DNA of 64,000 nucleotides. It comes from Candidatus Rokuibacteriota bacterium (lineage in GTDB: Bacteria > Methylomirabilota > Methylomirabilia > Rokubacteriales > CSP1-6). Position 1 is the stretch's first letter. Every line of letters starts with the position of its first letter. The stretch spans positions 1 to 64,000 of the forward strand of contig JACPSW010000012.1 of the NCBI GenBank assembly GCA_016193045.1. Direction: 5' to 3'. A program made the translations under genes and the position numbers. Below the pieces are notes generated by a model. It was not told where the DNA came from. It worked only from the letters and a program-made list of their open reading frames with translations, and did no database searches. Shown here piece by piece: positions 25,101-33,105 of this stretch.

Positions 25101-25473
25101 CCTCGGTCCCCGCGGGGAAGCGGGAGACGACGGTGGCGACCTTCTCCCTGACGTCGTTGGCCGCCTCCTGCACGTTTCGGTCGAGCACGAACGTGGCGAA
25201 GACCTGCGATTGGCCCTCGATGGTGGTCGAGCGGAGCTCGTCGAGACCGCTGATCGTGTTGACGACCTCCTCGATGGGCTTGGTGATCTGGCTCTCGATC
25301 TCCTCGGGGCTCGCCCCCGGCAGGCGGGTGGTGATCGTGATGGTGGGGAGATCCACCTTGGGAAAGATGTCCACGCCGAGCTGGAGGAAGGAGGCCGCCC
25401 CCAGGACCACGAGGGAGACGATGAGCATCGTGGTGAAGACCGGGCGCCGGACGAAGACCTCGAGAAAGCCCAT
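22186..25473 (-). CDS. RND multidrug efflux inner-membrane transporter (AcrB/HAE1 type)
   Basis: A 1095-residue resistance-nodulation-division pump with two sets of six transmembrane segments and two large periplasmic loops. The start MGFLEVFVRRPVFTTMLIVSLVVLG and IFPKVDLPTITITTRLPGASPEEIE are classic. The proton relay is intact: adjacent aspartates in GIVIDDAIIVLENIF (TM4) and a lysine in GVVKKNAILQVDYTN (TM10). These mark the hydrophobic/amphiphilic drug-efflux class rather than heavy-metal pumps. It is translated 3 nt after the adaptor gene on the same transcript. No outer-membrane TolC-type gene lies in the window. Confidence 0.93.
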   Translation of the reverse strand: MGFLEVFVRRPVFTTMLIVSLVVLGAASFLQLGVDIFPKVDLPTITITTRLPGASPEEIESQITKPIEEVVNTISGLDELRSTTIEGQSQVFATFVLDRNVQEAANDVREKVATVVSRFPAGTEAPVIEKFDPDSAPVMAVVVSGQRSAREVTEIADKRIKRQLETVKDVGAITLVGDRKREIQVLVDPHKLGAFGLSVQQVKDALLRQNVEIPGGRVTEGGREEGLRTLGRIESPAAFNDLIVADFKGSPVRIRDVAAVEDGEEEARTLSRLNGQNAVSLLIRKQSGTNTVAVADAVKKKLTEIQTRLPPDIQFEVVRDLSRFIKRSFHEVQDHLLLGGLLASLIVAVFIGRLLWWETAAITAIVGAVGAAFLQGDPQLVLQVTGLAILATMIFFLAVRRLRPAFVAALAIPCSIIATFTAMRIAGFTLNNLTMLGLSLSTGIVIDDAIIVLENIFRHTEEEGRSPFEAAITGTREIALAVTATTLSLVVIFLPVAFMGGLVGKFWNSFGLTATFAIIVSLVVAFTLTPMLAARILSARREEETARTSKESVLYATVERWYEVALARCLRHRFLVLGGSLLILVSGFYFLATTPKEFVADDDMSEFEVLAEAPPGSSLERATEIARALEAELRKIPEVRTLFTTIGVRGQYQSNVTDVSMYVGLTHLSERKRTQDEIKQDARTRLAVFPGLRISAQQINLIGGGGFRQTPFNLILRGPDLAKLDGYAAQVIRTLAAKPGFVDVDTAQTQRQPELQVLIDRQKASDLGVRVDSIASALRTMVGGEKAGFYREAGEQYDVRIRLREPFRKDASVISTLTAPGAGGQLVKLSNVTSLAPGMSPGQIERYAQERSVTIISNLYQKPLVAALQEGYAAVGEIQMPQEYGIVTLGRGKLWQEAMQNFLIAFVLSLAFIYIVLAAQFESFIHPVTIMVSLFLSIPFGLLTLLIVGKTLNIYSIMGLFLLMGVVKKNAILQVDYTNVLRERGLERFEAQLQADRARLRPILMTTLAIIAGMLPVALGRGDGAASRASLATVVVGGQALCLLVTLLVTPVIYSMFDDLRGLRIFSRIRFPRWKDAIAARWVTGRVANGRRPSS

Positions 25474-25476
25474 TGG

Positions 25477-26775
25477 CTACTTCTGGAGGACGGTGACCGG
25501 CGCTCCGTTGAAGAGCTGCGGGAGGTTGGTCGTGGCGACCGCCTCGCCGGCCTTGACCCCGCCGACAATCTCGACCCAGCCGCCCTGGCGGGCCCCGGGC
25601 TTCACCAGCCGCTCCTCAGCCTTGCCGTCGGTCACGACGAAGACCTTGGTGATCCCCACGAAGTACGTGACCGCCTCGGCGGGGACGAAGGTCACGGCCT
25701 CGTCCCGCCGGGTCATGACCGAGCCCTTGGCGAAGAAGCCGGGGCGGAGGCGCCCGTGGGCGTTCGGCACGCGGGCCTCCAGGGAGAGGCTCCGCGTCTG
25801 GACCTCCACCGCCGGGGCCACGCGTGTCACCTGGCCGGAGAACGTCTGCCCGGGGTGCGCCTCCACGCTGAGGTCGAGCCCCTGGCCGCTCCGGAGCTCC
25901 GTGGCGTACCGCTCGGACACCGTCCCCGTGTACTTGAGCGGGTCGGCGACGACGAGGGTGAAGAGGGCCACGTTCTCCTTCACGTACTCGCCAGCCGAGA
26001 CGTGCCGGCGGGCCACCAGCCCCGCCAGCGGGGCGCGCACGGTGGTGTCTCCCCTCCGTTTCTGGGCCAGGCCGAGGGCGGCTTCCCGCTGCTTGACCTG
26101 GGCCTCGGTGACCTTCAGGGCGGCCAGGTCGGATCCCAGCTGGGCCTGGGCCATGCGCACCTGGTCCGGGTGCTGGTTCAGCGCCGTCTCCGCCATGCGC
26201 ACCTGGGCGAGGGCGACCTGGTTCAGGATCCGGGCATTGTCCATGTCGCGCGTCGCGATGAGCTCTCTGGCCACGAGCTGGCGGCTTCGCTCGAGCTCCA
26301 GGCTCGCCCACTCGGCCTGAGCCCGGGCCCGGGCGACCTCGGCCTGGAGGCTCACCTGTTGCTCTTGCACACGCGTCACGTTGGCCCGGCTCGATTCGGT
26401 GGCGGCGCGCGCCCGGGCCAAGGACTCGCGGGTCGCCAGGAGGTCGGCCTCAGCCTGCTCGACGGCGAGCCGGGCTTCGCGCTTGTCGAATTCGCCGAGG
26501 ATGGTGCCCGCCGCCACACGGTCGCCCAGATCCACCAGGAGCCGGGCGATGGTCCCGGCCAGCTCGGACTTGACCTGGACCTCGTCCCAGGCGAGGAGGC
26601 TGCCCACGGTCTCGACGCTTCGCTGGACGGCCCGCGTCTCGACCCGCGCCACCGTGACGGGGAGCGGTTTCCGCTCCGCCGCCTTCTTCGCGGGATCCTG
26701 GGCCTGGCCCTGCCCGCACCCCCAGAGGAGGAGGGAGAGGGCGAGGAGCGAGAGGCCCCGGCGCATAGAGCTCAT
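25477..26775 (-). CDS. RND periplasmic adaptor (membrane fusion) lipoprotein
   Basis: A 432-residue AcrA-like adaptor. The N-terminus has a lipoprotein signal (SLLLWGC, Cys about residue 20), followed by the half-lipoyl domain (ETVGSLLAWDEVQVKSELAG), a long coiled-coil hairpin rich in Ala, Arg and Glu (about 105-235), the second half-lipoyl segment (RAPLAGLVARRHVSAGEYV), and beta-barrel and membrane-proximal domains. It links the inner-membrane pump to an outer-membrane channel. A second possible ATG is at 26766. A candidate promoter (TTCCCT, 17 bp, GATAGT) would start transcription almost at the start codon. Confidence 0.92.
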   Translation of the reverse strand: MSSMRRGLSLLALSLLLWGCGQGQAQDPAKKAAERKPLPVTVARVETRAVQRSVETVGSLLAWDEVQVKSELAGTIARLLVDLGDRVAAGTILGEFDKREARLAVEQAEADLLATRESLARARAATESSRANVTRVQEQQVSLQAEVARARAQAEWASLELERSRQLVARELIATRDMDNARILNQVALAQVRMAETALNQHPDQVRMAQAQLGSDLAALKVTEAQVKQREAALGLAQKRRGDTTVRAPLAGLVARRHVSAGEYVKENVALFTLVVADPLKYTGTVSERYATELRSGQGLDLSVEAHPGQTFSGQVTRVAPAVEVQTRSLSLEARVPNAHGRLRPGFFAKGSVMTRRDEAVTFVPAEAVTYFVGITKVFVVTDGKAEERLVKPGARQGGWVEIVGGVKAGEAVATTNLPQLFNGAPVTVLQK

Positions 26776-26857
26776 TGTAAACTATCCCGCGGGCCCTCGC
26801 CGGAGGGAACTCGACGGCCGGGGGGTGGGTGCCGTAAAATGGGAATTCGTCTGACCG

Positions 26858-27355
26858 ATGGCTATCCAGCGGACCCCCATGACCCGTCAGGGCTTCGACC
26901 GTCTCAAGGGCGACCTCGAGCGGCTCCGGCGGGAGGAGCGTCCCCGGATCACCAAGGCGATCGCCGAAGCCCGCAGCCACGGGGACCTGGCGGAGAACGC
27001 CGAATACCACGCGGCCCGGGAGAAGCAGTCCTTCATCGAAGGGCGCATCAAGGACCTCGAAGCCAAGGTGGCCCACGCCGAAGTCATCGAGCCACCGACC
27101 AACGGAGACCGGGTGACCTTCGGTTCCACCGTTCGCCTCCAGGACGGGGACGGCAAGGAAGTGTGCTACTGGATCGTGGGCTCCGATGAGGCGGAGCCGG
27201 CGAAGGGCAGGATCTCGATCATGTCGCCCTTGGCCCGGACGCTGATCGGCAAGGAAGTCGGCCAGGCCGTGACCGCCCAGCTGCCTGGTGGGAAGAAGAC
27301 CTACGAGATCCTCGCGGTCAACTTCCCCTGGGAGGAGGGCGCGAGCCGGGCTTAG
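26858..27355 (+). CDS. greA: Transcription elongation factor GreA
   Basis: A 165-residue Gre factor that enters the RNA polymerase secondary channel and stimulates cleavage of backtracked RNA. The N-terminal coiled coil (residues 10-85) carries the acidic tip in HGDLAENAEYHAAREKQ (about 42-58), with the catalytic Asp and Glu conserved, and the C-terminal FKBP-like domain runs from VTFGSTVRL to the end, including ISIMSPLARTLIGKEVGQ. A TAAAAT -10-like box (26835-26840) lies 17 nt before the ATG. It diverges from the efflux genes. Confidence 0.93.
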   Translation: MAIQRTPMTRQGFDRLKGDLERLRREERPRITKAIAEARSHGDLAENAEYHAAREKQSFIEGRIKDLEAKVAHAEVIEPPTNGDRVTFGSTVRLQDGDGKEVCYWIVGSDEAEPAKGRISIMSPLARTLIGKEVGQAVTAQLPGGKKTYEILAVNFPWEEGASRA

Positions 27356-27512
27356 TTCTCCGCGCCGCGACGAGAACCGAGCAGCCCAAGGCTCGAGGGA
27401 GGAGGCGGCTGGAGGTGTACGACCAAGCTCGCCTGCGGCGGGACTCGGTGCTCGCAAAGGAGCGACCGCCGACGACCGAGAACGCCGGGATGCGATGGTT
27501 ATCGGCGCGGTG

Positions 27513-28646
27513 CTAGCTGCGGAGGGCCTCGCGCAGCTCCCGCGTGAGCGTCTCGACCGTTCCCCGCGTGCCGCCCGCCAGCTTCTGCCGCCACTCCCCC
27601 TCCGTCTCGAAACGGCGGTCGCCCAGCCGGGTTGCCCAGGGTTTGATGGCCTCGCGGATGGCGTGCAGGTCGAGGGGGTCCTTCCGGAGCTCTCGCGCCC
27701 GCGCCATCACGTCGGGGGCTACCCGGATGAAGGCCCGGAGCGCCGCGCCCGTCTTGATCGAGTATTTCCGGCCCGCCCATGCGCTCGGGAAGACGCCGGC
27801 CAGAGCCTTCACGTAGTTCAGGAAGAACCGCTTGGCGCCTTGCCGGAGTTCCGAGATCCGGGCGCTGCCGCCGACGTTCTCGACCGTCTCGAGGAAGTCC
27901 ACGATCTCCTCGGCGAGCGGGGCCTGGGAGACCTTCCCCCGCCCGGTGCCGAGCATCTTGATCTCGCCGTGAAGCGGGGACGTCTCGTCCTCGTTCAGCG
28001 AGCGGATGACGTCGTGGGCCAGCGCCTGATTGGGGTCCGGGTAGAGCTTGCGCCCGGCGAGGCTCACGATATGGGAGGGGTTGAGCCGCGTGTGCTTGGC
28101 GTTGATCGTGACGAAGAGCTCCACCGTCTGCCGAGCGTCCAGCGTGTCGAAGAGCACCGCCGGGACCTCGATCCCCATGACCTCTCCGGCCTGGGTCAGG
28201 GCGTGCAGCGCCAAGAGCCGGTGCTGGCCGTCGAGGACGCGGAGCACCCCGTGCTCCTCGGGGATCTGGAGCAGCCCGAGGTCGTGGTGGCTCGCCATCG
28301 GGGTGAAGGTGAAGCGCTTCTCCGAGGTGATGATGACCGCCCCCGGGATCGCCGGCAGGGTGCCGGCCTCCTTGCACTCCCGGTAGTACGTGGCGAGCTC
28401 TTCGATCTTCCGGCGGATCACCGGCCGCTGGTAGGCCCCCTCGCTCTCCGCGATGCGCTTTTCCAGCATCTCCCAGTTGACCCGCGCCCGGGAGGCGCGC
28501 TTGGCCTTCGGGGGCTCTTTGGGCATCCCGCCCGCGTAGCCCAGGACCTCGAATTTCACCAGGCGGTCGATGTCCTTGGCGGAGAACGACGCCTGATAGA
28601 ACTCGAGCCCGAATTGTTTTACGCGATGGGCAGGAACCGTGATCAT
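27513..28646 (-). CDS. DGQHR-domain protein (DndB-like family)
   Basis: A 377-residue protein with the motif DGQHR at residues 139-143, preceded by VLRVL and followed by LLALHAL, the hallmark of DGQHR-domain proteins, a ParB/sulfiredoxin-like fold. A second conserved stretch is ELFVTINAKHTRLNPS (near 185-200). DndB, which regulates DNA phosphorothioation, is the best known relative, but no dndACDE or 7-deazaguanine genes lie nearby, so it is an orphan. It has its own near-consensus promoter and a 157-nt spacer to greA with no recognisable feature. DNA binding or regulation is a family-level guess. Confidence 0.75.
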   Translation of the reverse strand: MITVPAHRVKQFGLEFYQASFSAKDIDRLVKFEVLGYAGGMPKEPPKAKRASRARVNWEMLEKRIAESEGAYQRPVIRRKIEELATYYRECKEAGTLPAIPGAVIITSEKRFTFTPMASHHDLGLLQIPEEHGVLRVLDGQHRLLALHALTQAGEVMGIEVPAVLFDTLDARQTVELFVTINAKHTRLNPSHIVSLAGRKLYPDPNQALAHDVIRSLNEDETSPLHGEIKMLGTGRGKVSQAPLAEEIVDFLETVENVGGSARISELRQGAKRFFLNYVKALAGVFPSAWAGRKYSIKTGAALRAFIRVAPDVMARARELRKDPLDLHAIREAIKPWATRLGDRRFETEGEWRQKLAGGTRGTVETLTRELREALRS

Positions 28647-28667
28647 GGGCGTTTTCCCCGATCACCC

Positions 28668-28696
28668 ACTTTAGACGAAGCCCAAACCCCTGTCAA
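28668..28696 (-). promoter_or_regulatory. Strong promoter of the DGQHR gene
   Basis: Minus-strand consensus TTGACA (28691-28696), a 17-bp spacer and TAAAGT (28668-28673) lie 21 nt upstream of the ATG. It is one of the best sigma-70 matches in the window. Confidence 0.7.
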
Positions 28697-28755
28697 CAGA
28701 GGACTTTCTGGCCTCCACCCTGTCTTGACACGAGACCTTGGGTTAAATGGTCGAG

Positions 28756-28788
28756 TTATCCACGATATGTGGGGGATTTTGTGAATAA
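28756..28788. other. Two DnaA-box-like sites in opposite orientation
   Basis: TTATCCACG (28756-28764, plus) and TTATTCACA (28780-28788, minus) lie 15 bp apart in the 250-bp space between the DGQHR gene and the divergent small secreted-protein gene. Both agree with the DnaA box TTATNCACA, the second perfectly and the first with one mismatch. The local sequence is less GC-rich than average. Confidence 0.5.
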
Positions 28789-28898
28789 GCCGAATGAGTC
28801 GAACTTCGTTTGAAGCCGGCGAATGTGAAGGTTTCCTGGGGGTTTGGGGGTAGAATCGATCGCGGGAGGTCCAAGACCGTGCAGATCGGGAGGGAAGG

Positions 28899-29300
28899 AT
28901 GATTGGTCTCTGGACGTTCGTGACCATCGCGCTGGCGCTGCTGCTCCCTGTCGCCTCCGCTTCGGCCCAGGCGCCCCCGCACATCCAGGCGGCCCACGAG
29001 TTCCTGCTGGGCTGGGGCCAGGCAAACTGGGACGCGGTGAAGGCTCACGCGGCGGACAAGGTGACCGTGAGGGTCGGCGGTGCCGACTACGCGCTTGACG
29101 TGGCGGAGAAGAAGGCCGAGGTCCAGCTGATCTTTCCTTTCCGCGGCCTCGCCGCCGTCCGGGTGGGGCCGGACGTCAAAGGCGTCACGGTCGAGGAGAT
29201 CACGGTCAGGGCCGGCGGTGCCGAGCGGAAGGGCAAGGGGACGGTGACGCTCGAGGAGAAAGACGGCAAGTTTACCGTGACGAGCGTCGCCGTCGAATAG
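28899..29300 (+). CDS. Small secreted protein of unknown function
   Basis: A 133-residue protein with a cleavable signal peptide (residues 1-24, ending ASAQA). The mature part has one N-terminal helix (HIQAAHEFLLGWGQANWDAVKAHAADKVTVRVGG) followed by alternating strands, a layout that recalls NTF2/SnoaL-like proteins, but it is short and the family is not certain. GGGAGGGAAGG immediately upstream is a strong ribosome site. A possible -10 box TAGAAT lies at about 28850. No partner gene suggests a job. Confidence 0.7.
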   Translation: MIGLWTFVTIALALLLPVASASAQAPPHIQAAHEFLLGWGQANWDAVKAHAADKVTVRVGGADYALDVAEKKAEVQLIFPFRGLAAVRVGPDVKGVTVEEITVRAGGAERKGKGTVTLEEKDGKFTVTSVAVE

Positions 29301-29336
29301 GCGCCGCCACCCCGACGGCCCCTGACCCGCTTGCCT

Positions 29337-29492
29337 GCATTATTCACGAACCATAGTCGAGTGTAGCCGGCGGGGCCTGTCGCAGGGCGCAGCCCCCGTG
29401 GGTCCGGCTCCGTCACCCACTGCGCGCGGCCCCGTGGGGACTGCACCCCGCGCCACCCGCCCGGTCGCGCCATCGCCGTTCGTGAATAATGC
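29337..29492. mobile_element. MITE-like element with 15-bp perfect terminal inverted repeats
   Basis: GCATTATTCACGAAC (29337-29351) and its exact reverse complement GTTCGTGAATAATGC (29478-29492) flank 126 bp of GC-rich, potentially folding sequence with no gene. The AT-rich ends stand out from their surroundings. No clear target duplication is seen. The right end reaches to 4 bp from the stop codon of the flavoprotein gene, and the left end lies 37 bp after the secreted-protein gene. Confidence 0.6.
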
Positions 29493-29495
29493 GCG

Positions 29496-30911
29496 CTAAT
29501 AGGCGCGTTCCCTCACCAGCGCCTTCGCGCAGTGCTCGCCTGCGATCCTGCCGTAGCCCAGCGCGGTCAGGAGCCCGTTGCCTGAGAGGTAGCCTGCCGG
29601 GCCATGGCCGGAGACCCCGGCGGCGACCCCACCCCCCGCGTAGAGGTTCGGAATCGGCGAGCCATCGGGCGTCACCACCTGCGCGTGCTGGTTGACCACG
29701 AGCCCGCCCTGGGTGTGGATGAGGGCCGCGGTCACCTCCACAGCGTAGAACGGCGGCGTCAGCGGCCTTCCTGACGGCGGCCGGCCCACCTCGTCAGGCG
29801 CGAGGGTTCGGTTGGCGGCGTTGTAGCCCTCGACGGTCCGCTCCAGCTCGGCGGCCGGCAGCCCGAACAGGCTGGCCAGCTCGGCGACGGTCGTGGCGCG
29901 CTTGACCACGCCCTGCTCCACGCACGCCCGGAAGTCGGGAAACTGGAGCGCCTGGTCATAGATCGGCTGGTCGAAGACCTCGACGGCGATGCGATCGGGT
30001 TGGCGGGCCAGCTCGACGGCGTGCTCCGAGTACCCCAGAGTCTCGTCGGCGAAGCGCCGGCCGAGGCGGTTGACCTGGATGCCGCCCTGCATGATGACCG
30101 CGTAGGAAACCAGCGTGCCGCCGGGCTGGGCCACCGAGGCGTGGGCCTGGTAGGCGTCCATGAAGGCAGTGGCCGCGCCGAGCGCCTGGCCCCAGCGAAT
30201 CCCCTCGCCGGTGGATTCCTCGCCGCCGAAGTAGAGGACGCCCGCCATCTCCGGGATGTGCTGGGCCACCAGGGGGGGATTCCCGCCGAAGCCGTTGAGC
30301 GCCAGGATGACCTTCCGGGCCCGAACGAACTCCACGGCCGAGCCGATCTCGACGGACACGCCGCCGACGGCGCCGCGGTCGGCCACCAGGCCCTGGCCGT
30401 TGGCGCCGAGCGCGACCTGGATGTTGGCTTCGCGGTGCACGGCCTCCCGCAGCATGGCGAAGAGCGCCGCCCCGGTGCGCTCGGGCGGGGTGTGCATGCG
30501 GTACTCGGTGTGGCCCGGATACTTGAAGTCGGTCACGAGCTCGAGCCGCACGCGCTGGCGGTCCACGAGCCAGTGGACCAGCTCCGGGGCCCGGCGACAG
30601 AGGGCGAAGGTGAGCTCCCGCGGGCTCTGGCCGCCGTTCTTGGCCAGGATCTCCAGGGCGAAGTCTTCGGGGGACTCGGCGATCCCGGCAGCGCGCTGGA
30701 AGCGGGTCCCTCCGGCCGGGATCATCCCGCCGCTGCGCGCCGTGTTGCACGCGCCCGTCCGGTCGCGGTCGATCAGCAGCACCTGGGCGCCGAGCTCTGC
30801 CGCCGACAGGGCGGCCACCATGCCGCAGCCGCCGGCGCCGACGACCGCGACGTCGGCCTCGTACTCCCAGCTCCTGACGGCCTCCGCCGGCACGACCAGC
30901 GGGTCCGTCAT
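29496..30911 (-). CDS. FAD-dependent oxidoreductase, fumarate-reductase/tricarballylate-dehydrogenase-like
   Basis: A 471-residue flavoprotein of the succinate dehydrogenase/fumarate reductase superfamily. The FAD loop is GAGGCG (residues 25-30) in ADVAVVGAGGCGMVAALSAAELGAQVLLIDRD, and the C-terminal FAD-binding segment is GGLVVNQHAQVVTPDGSPIPNLYAGGGVAAGVSG, split around residues 400-435. It probably oxidises or reduces a C=C bond next to a carboxylate. It is the last gene of the first Liv transcript and starts 2 nt after livF, so its substrate may be the imported compound. ATG 30911 fits the family start. Confidence 0.8.
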   Translation of the reverse strand: MTDPLVVPAEAVRSWEYEADVAVVGAGGCGMVAALSAAELGAQVLLIDRDRTGACNTARSGGMIPAGGTRFQRAAGIAESPEDFALEILAKNGGQSPRELTFALCRRAPELVHWLVDRQRVRLELVTDFKYPGHTEYRMHTPPERTGAALFAMLREAVHREANIQVALGANGQGLVADRGAVGGVSVEIGSAVEFVRARKVILALNGFGGNPPLVAQHIPEMAGVLYFGGEESTGEGIRWGQALGAATAFMDAYQAHASVAQPGGTLVSYAVIMQGGIQVNRLGRRFADETLGYSEHAVELARQPDRIAVEVFDQPIYDQALQFPDFRACVEQGVVKRATTVAELASLFGLPAAELERTVEGYNAANRTLAPDEVGRPPSGRPLTPPFYAVEVTAALIHTQGGLVVNQHAQVVTPDGSPIPNLYAGGGVAAGVSGHGPAGYLSGNGLLTALGYGRIAGEHCAKALVRERAY

Positions 30912-30913
30912 CG

Positions 30914-31624
30914 TCAGCGGCCGAGGTAGGCCTTGAGCGTCTGCTCACTCTCCAGCAGCTCCTGGCCGGTGCCGGAGAGGACGATCCGCCCGGTCTCGAG
31001 GACGTAGCCGCGCCGGGAGGTCGCGAGCGCCTGGCGGACGTTCTGCTCGACCAGGAGCACCGTCACGCCGCGGCCGTTGATCTCCCGGATGATCCGGAAG
31101 ATCTCCTGCACCACCATGGGTGCCAGGCCGAGGGACGGCTCGTCCAGCATCAGGAGGGAGGGCCGGGCCATCAGCGCGCGGGCGATGACGCACATCTGCT
31201 GCTCGCCGCCCGAGAGGCTGCCCGCGCGCTGGCCCGCCCGCTCGCGGAGGATCGGGAAGCGGGCCATCACGTCCTCCAGCGTCCGCGCGCGCGCGGGGCG
31301 CGCCCGGCGCGTGTAGGCGCCCAGGTCCAGGTTCTCGCGCACCGTCAGCGAGGGAAAGAGCCTCCGCCCCTCCGGAACCTGGACCACCCCCGCCTCGACG
31401 ATCCGGTCCGGCGTCAGCCGGTCCAGGCGCCGGCCCTCGAAGCGGATCTCGCCGCGCCGGGGACGGAGAAGGCCCGACACCGTCCGGAGCATGGTGGTCT
31501 TGCCGGCGCCGTTGCCGCCGACGAGGGTCACGATCTCGCTGGCCTCGACCGTGAGGGAGACACCGTGGAGCGCCTGGAGATCCCCGTAGAAGACGTCCAC
31601 CCCCTCCAGCTCGAGCACGCTCAA
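30914..31624 (-). CDS. livF: Branched-chain amino acid-type ABC transporter ATPase LivF (system 1)
   Basis: A 236-residue ABC ATPase of the LivF branch: Walker A GGNGAGKTT (about 37-45), Q-loop, signature LSGGEQQM (about 138-145) and Walker B LLMLDEPSLGL (about 158-168), ending with the LivF-like tail QTLKAYLGR. With LivG it powers uptake through LivH/LivM. The start overlaps the amidohydrolase stop by 4 nt. Confidence 0.92.
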   Translation of the reverse strand: MSVLELEGVDVFYGDLQALHGVSLTVEASEIVTLVGGNGAGKTTMLRTVSGLLRPRRGEIRFEGRRLDRLTPDRIVEAGVVQVPEGRRLFPSLTVRENLDLGAYTRRARPARARTLEDVMARFPILRERAGQRAGSLSGGEQQMCVIARALMARPSLLMLDEPSLGLAPMVVQEIFRIIREINGRGVTVLLVEQNVRQALATSRRGYVLETGRIVLSGTGQELLESEQTLKAYLGR

Positions 31625-33093
31625 GCTTCGCGCGCGGGACGTCTGACGTACCGCCCCAGGGGGGGACCCAGGATCCTGCCGCGCTCATACACGAGGCGGC
31701 CCCGCAGGAACGTCGCCTGCACCTGCCCGGTCAGTTCCTGGCCCTCGAACGGGCTATAGCCCTGTCCCGAGGGGGACTCCGCGGCCCTGACGGTGAACGG
31801 GCGCGCGGGATCGAGCAGGGCGAGGTCGGCGTCGTACCCGACGGCGATGTCCCCCTTGTGCGTGAGGCCGAAGCGGCGGGCCGGGTTCCACGCGAGCAGC
31901 TCCGCCATCCGGTGGAGAGCGAGCCCCCGGCGGCCGCCCTCGCTGAAGACGCCGGCGAGGAGGTATTCGGTGCCGCCGAAGCCCGACTTGGTGAGCCAGA
32001 TGTCGTCAGGCCGCGCGGCGGCCACCTTGAGCTCCCGCGCGCAGCAGGCGTGGTCGCTCACGATCCAGTCGACCCGGCCCTCGAGGACGGCCTGCCACAA
32101 ACGCTCCACATCCTCGCGCGGGCGGATGGGCGGGTTCACCTTGGCCCAGGAGCCCGGCGCGGAGTCGCAGTCGAGCAGCAGGTGGCCGACGGTGACCTCG
32201 CGGCGGAAGTCGATGTGGGGGAAGGTCTGCGCGGCCAGCAGCGCCGCCTCGATCGCCTTGCGAGAGCTGAGATGCAGCAGGTTGATGTTGCGACAGCCCG
32301 TCTCGTGGGCGAGGTACGCCGCGACCCAGACGGCGAGGCCCTCGGCGTGCGGCGGGCGCGCGGCGCTGTAGGCGCGGAGCCCGGCGAGCCCGGCATCGCG
32401 CTGGACGAGCTTCGTGTAGGCATTGAGGATGTCGGCCATCTCGCAGTGCAGGCTGACGCTGACGGCGTCGGCGAGGTCGGGCCGTCGCTCCCGCAGGCGG
32501 GCCGCCGCGCGCATGACGAACTCGAAGTGCGCGAGGTCGTAGCTGTCGTCGGGGTCGAGCAGGAGGAAGCGGCGCTGGGCGTCGGGGTCGGCCGTGCCGT
32601 GCAGGCCGTGGCCGCCGTAGAACATGAAGATCTTGAACGAGGGCACGCCGTGCTCCGTCGCCAGTAGCTCCATCTCGTCGACATGGGAGCCCTGGATCGG
32701 GGCCAGGTGGTAGGCATAATCGCACCGGTAGCGACCCTCCGACAGGCGGAGTACCTCGGGGAAGAACTCGCGGTACGGCCCCCCTTTATTCAGGTAGTAC
32801 TGACCCGTCCGGAAGTACGTCAGCATCGTCGTGACGCCGCCCGTGACCGCCGCCGTGCTCTCGGTGACCGCGTCCTCGGGGAGGGGCGCGTAGATGCCGA
32901 CGTGAGTGTGGGCGTCGACCACTCCGGGGAAGCCGAGGAGATGCCGGGCGTCGAGGGTTTCCCTGGCCTCCGCCGCGGGGATCTCCGGTGCGATCCGGGC
33001 GAAGCGACCGTCCTTGACCCCGACGTCGAGCAGGGCCACCTCGGGCTCCCGGGGGCGGACGACGCGCACGTGCTTGATCACGAGGTCGAGCAT
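31621..33093 (-). CDS. Cyclic amidohydrolase (dihydropyrimidinase/hydantoinase/allantoinase-like)
   Basis: A 490-residue TIM-barrel amidohydrolase with all binuclear metal ligands visible: His62 and His64 (DAHTHVG), a lysine for carbamylation Lys154 (SFKIFMFYGG), His216 (SLHCE), His274 (LLHLSS) and Asp347 (SDHACC). It would hydrolyse a cyclic amide such as a hydantoin, dihydropyrimidine or allantoin. It lies between livG and livF of system 1, so the transporter probably imports a cyclic amide or its product; the exact substrate is unknown. The start ATG 33093 lies 12 nt after the livG stop. Confidence 0.85.
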   Translation of the reverse strand: MLDLVIKHVRVVRPREPEVALLDVGVKDGRFARIAPEIPAAEARETLDARHLLGFPGVVDAHTHVGIYAPLPEDAVTESTAAVTGGVTTMLTYFRTGQYYLNKGGPYREFFPEVLRLSEGRYRCDYAYHLAPIQGSHVDEMELLATEHGVPSFKIFMFYGGHGLHGTADPDAQRRFLLLDPDDSYDLAHFEFVMRAAARLRERRPDLADAVSVSLHCEMADILNAYTKLVQRDAGLAGLRAYSAARPPHAEGLAVWVAAYLAHETGCRNINLLHLSSRKAIEAALLAAQTFPHIDFRREVTVGHLLLDCDSAPGSWAKVNPPIRPREDVERLWQAVLEGRVDWIVSDHACCARELKVAAARPDDIWLTKSGFGGTEYLLAGVFSEGGRRGLALHRMAELLAWNPARRFGLTHKGDIAVGYDADLALLDPARPFTVRAAESPSGQGYSPFEGQELTGQVQATFLRGRLVYERGRILGPPLGRYVRRPAREA

Positions 33094-33105
33094 GCTCTCC
33101 TCTCC

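Noticed and set aside
28650-28898. Chromosomal replication origin
   Set aside because: Only two DnaA boxes, no long AT-rich unwinding region and no dnaA, dnaN or gyr genes nearby; kept only as a DnaA-site observation.
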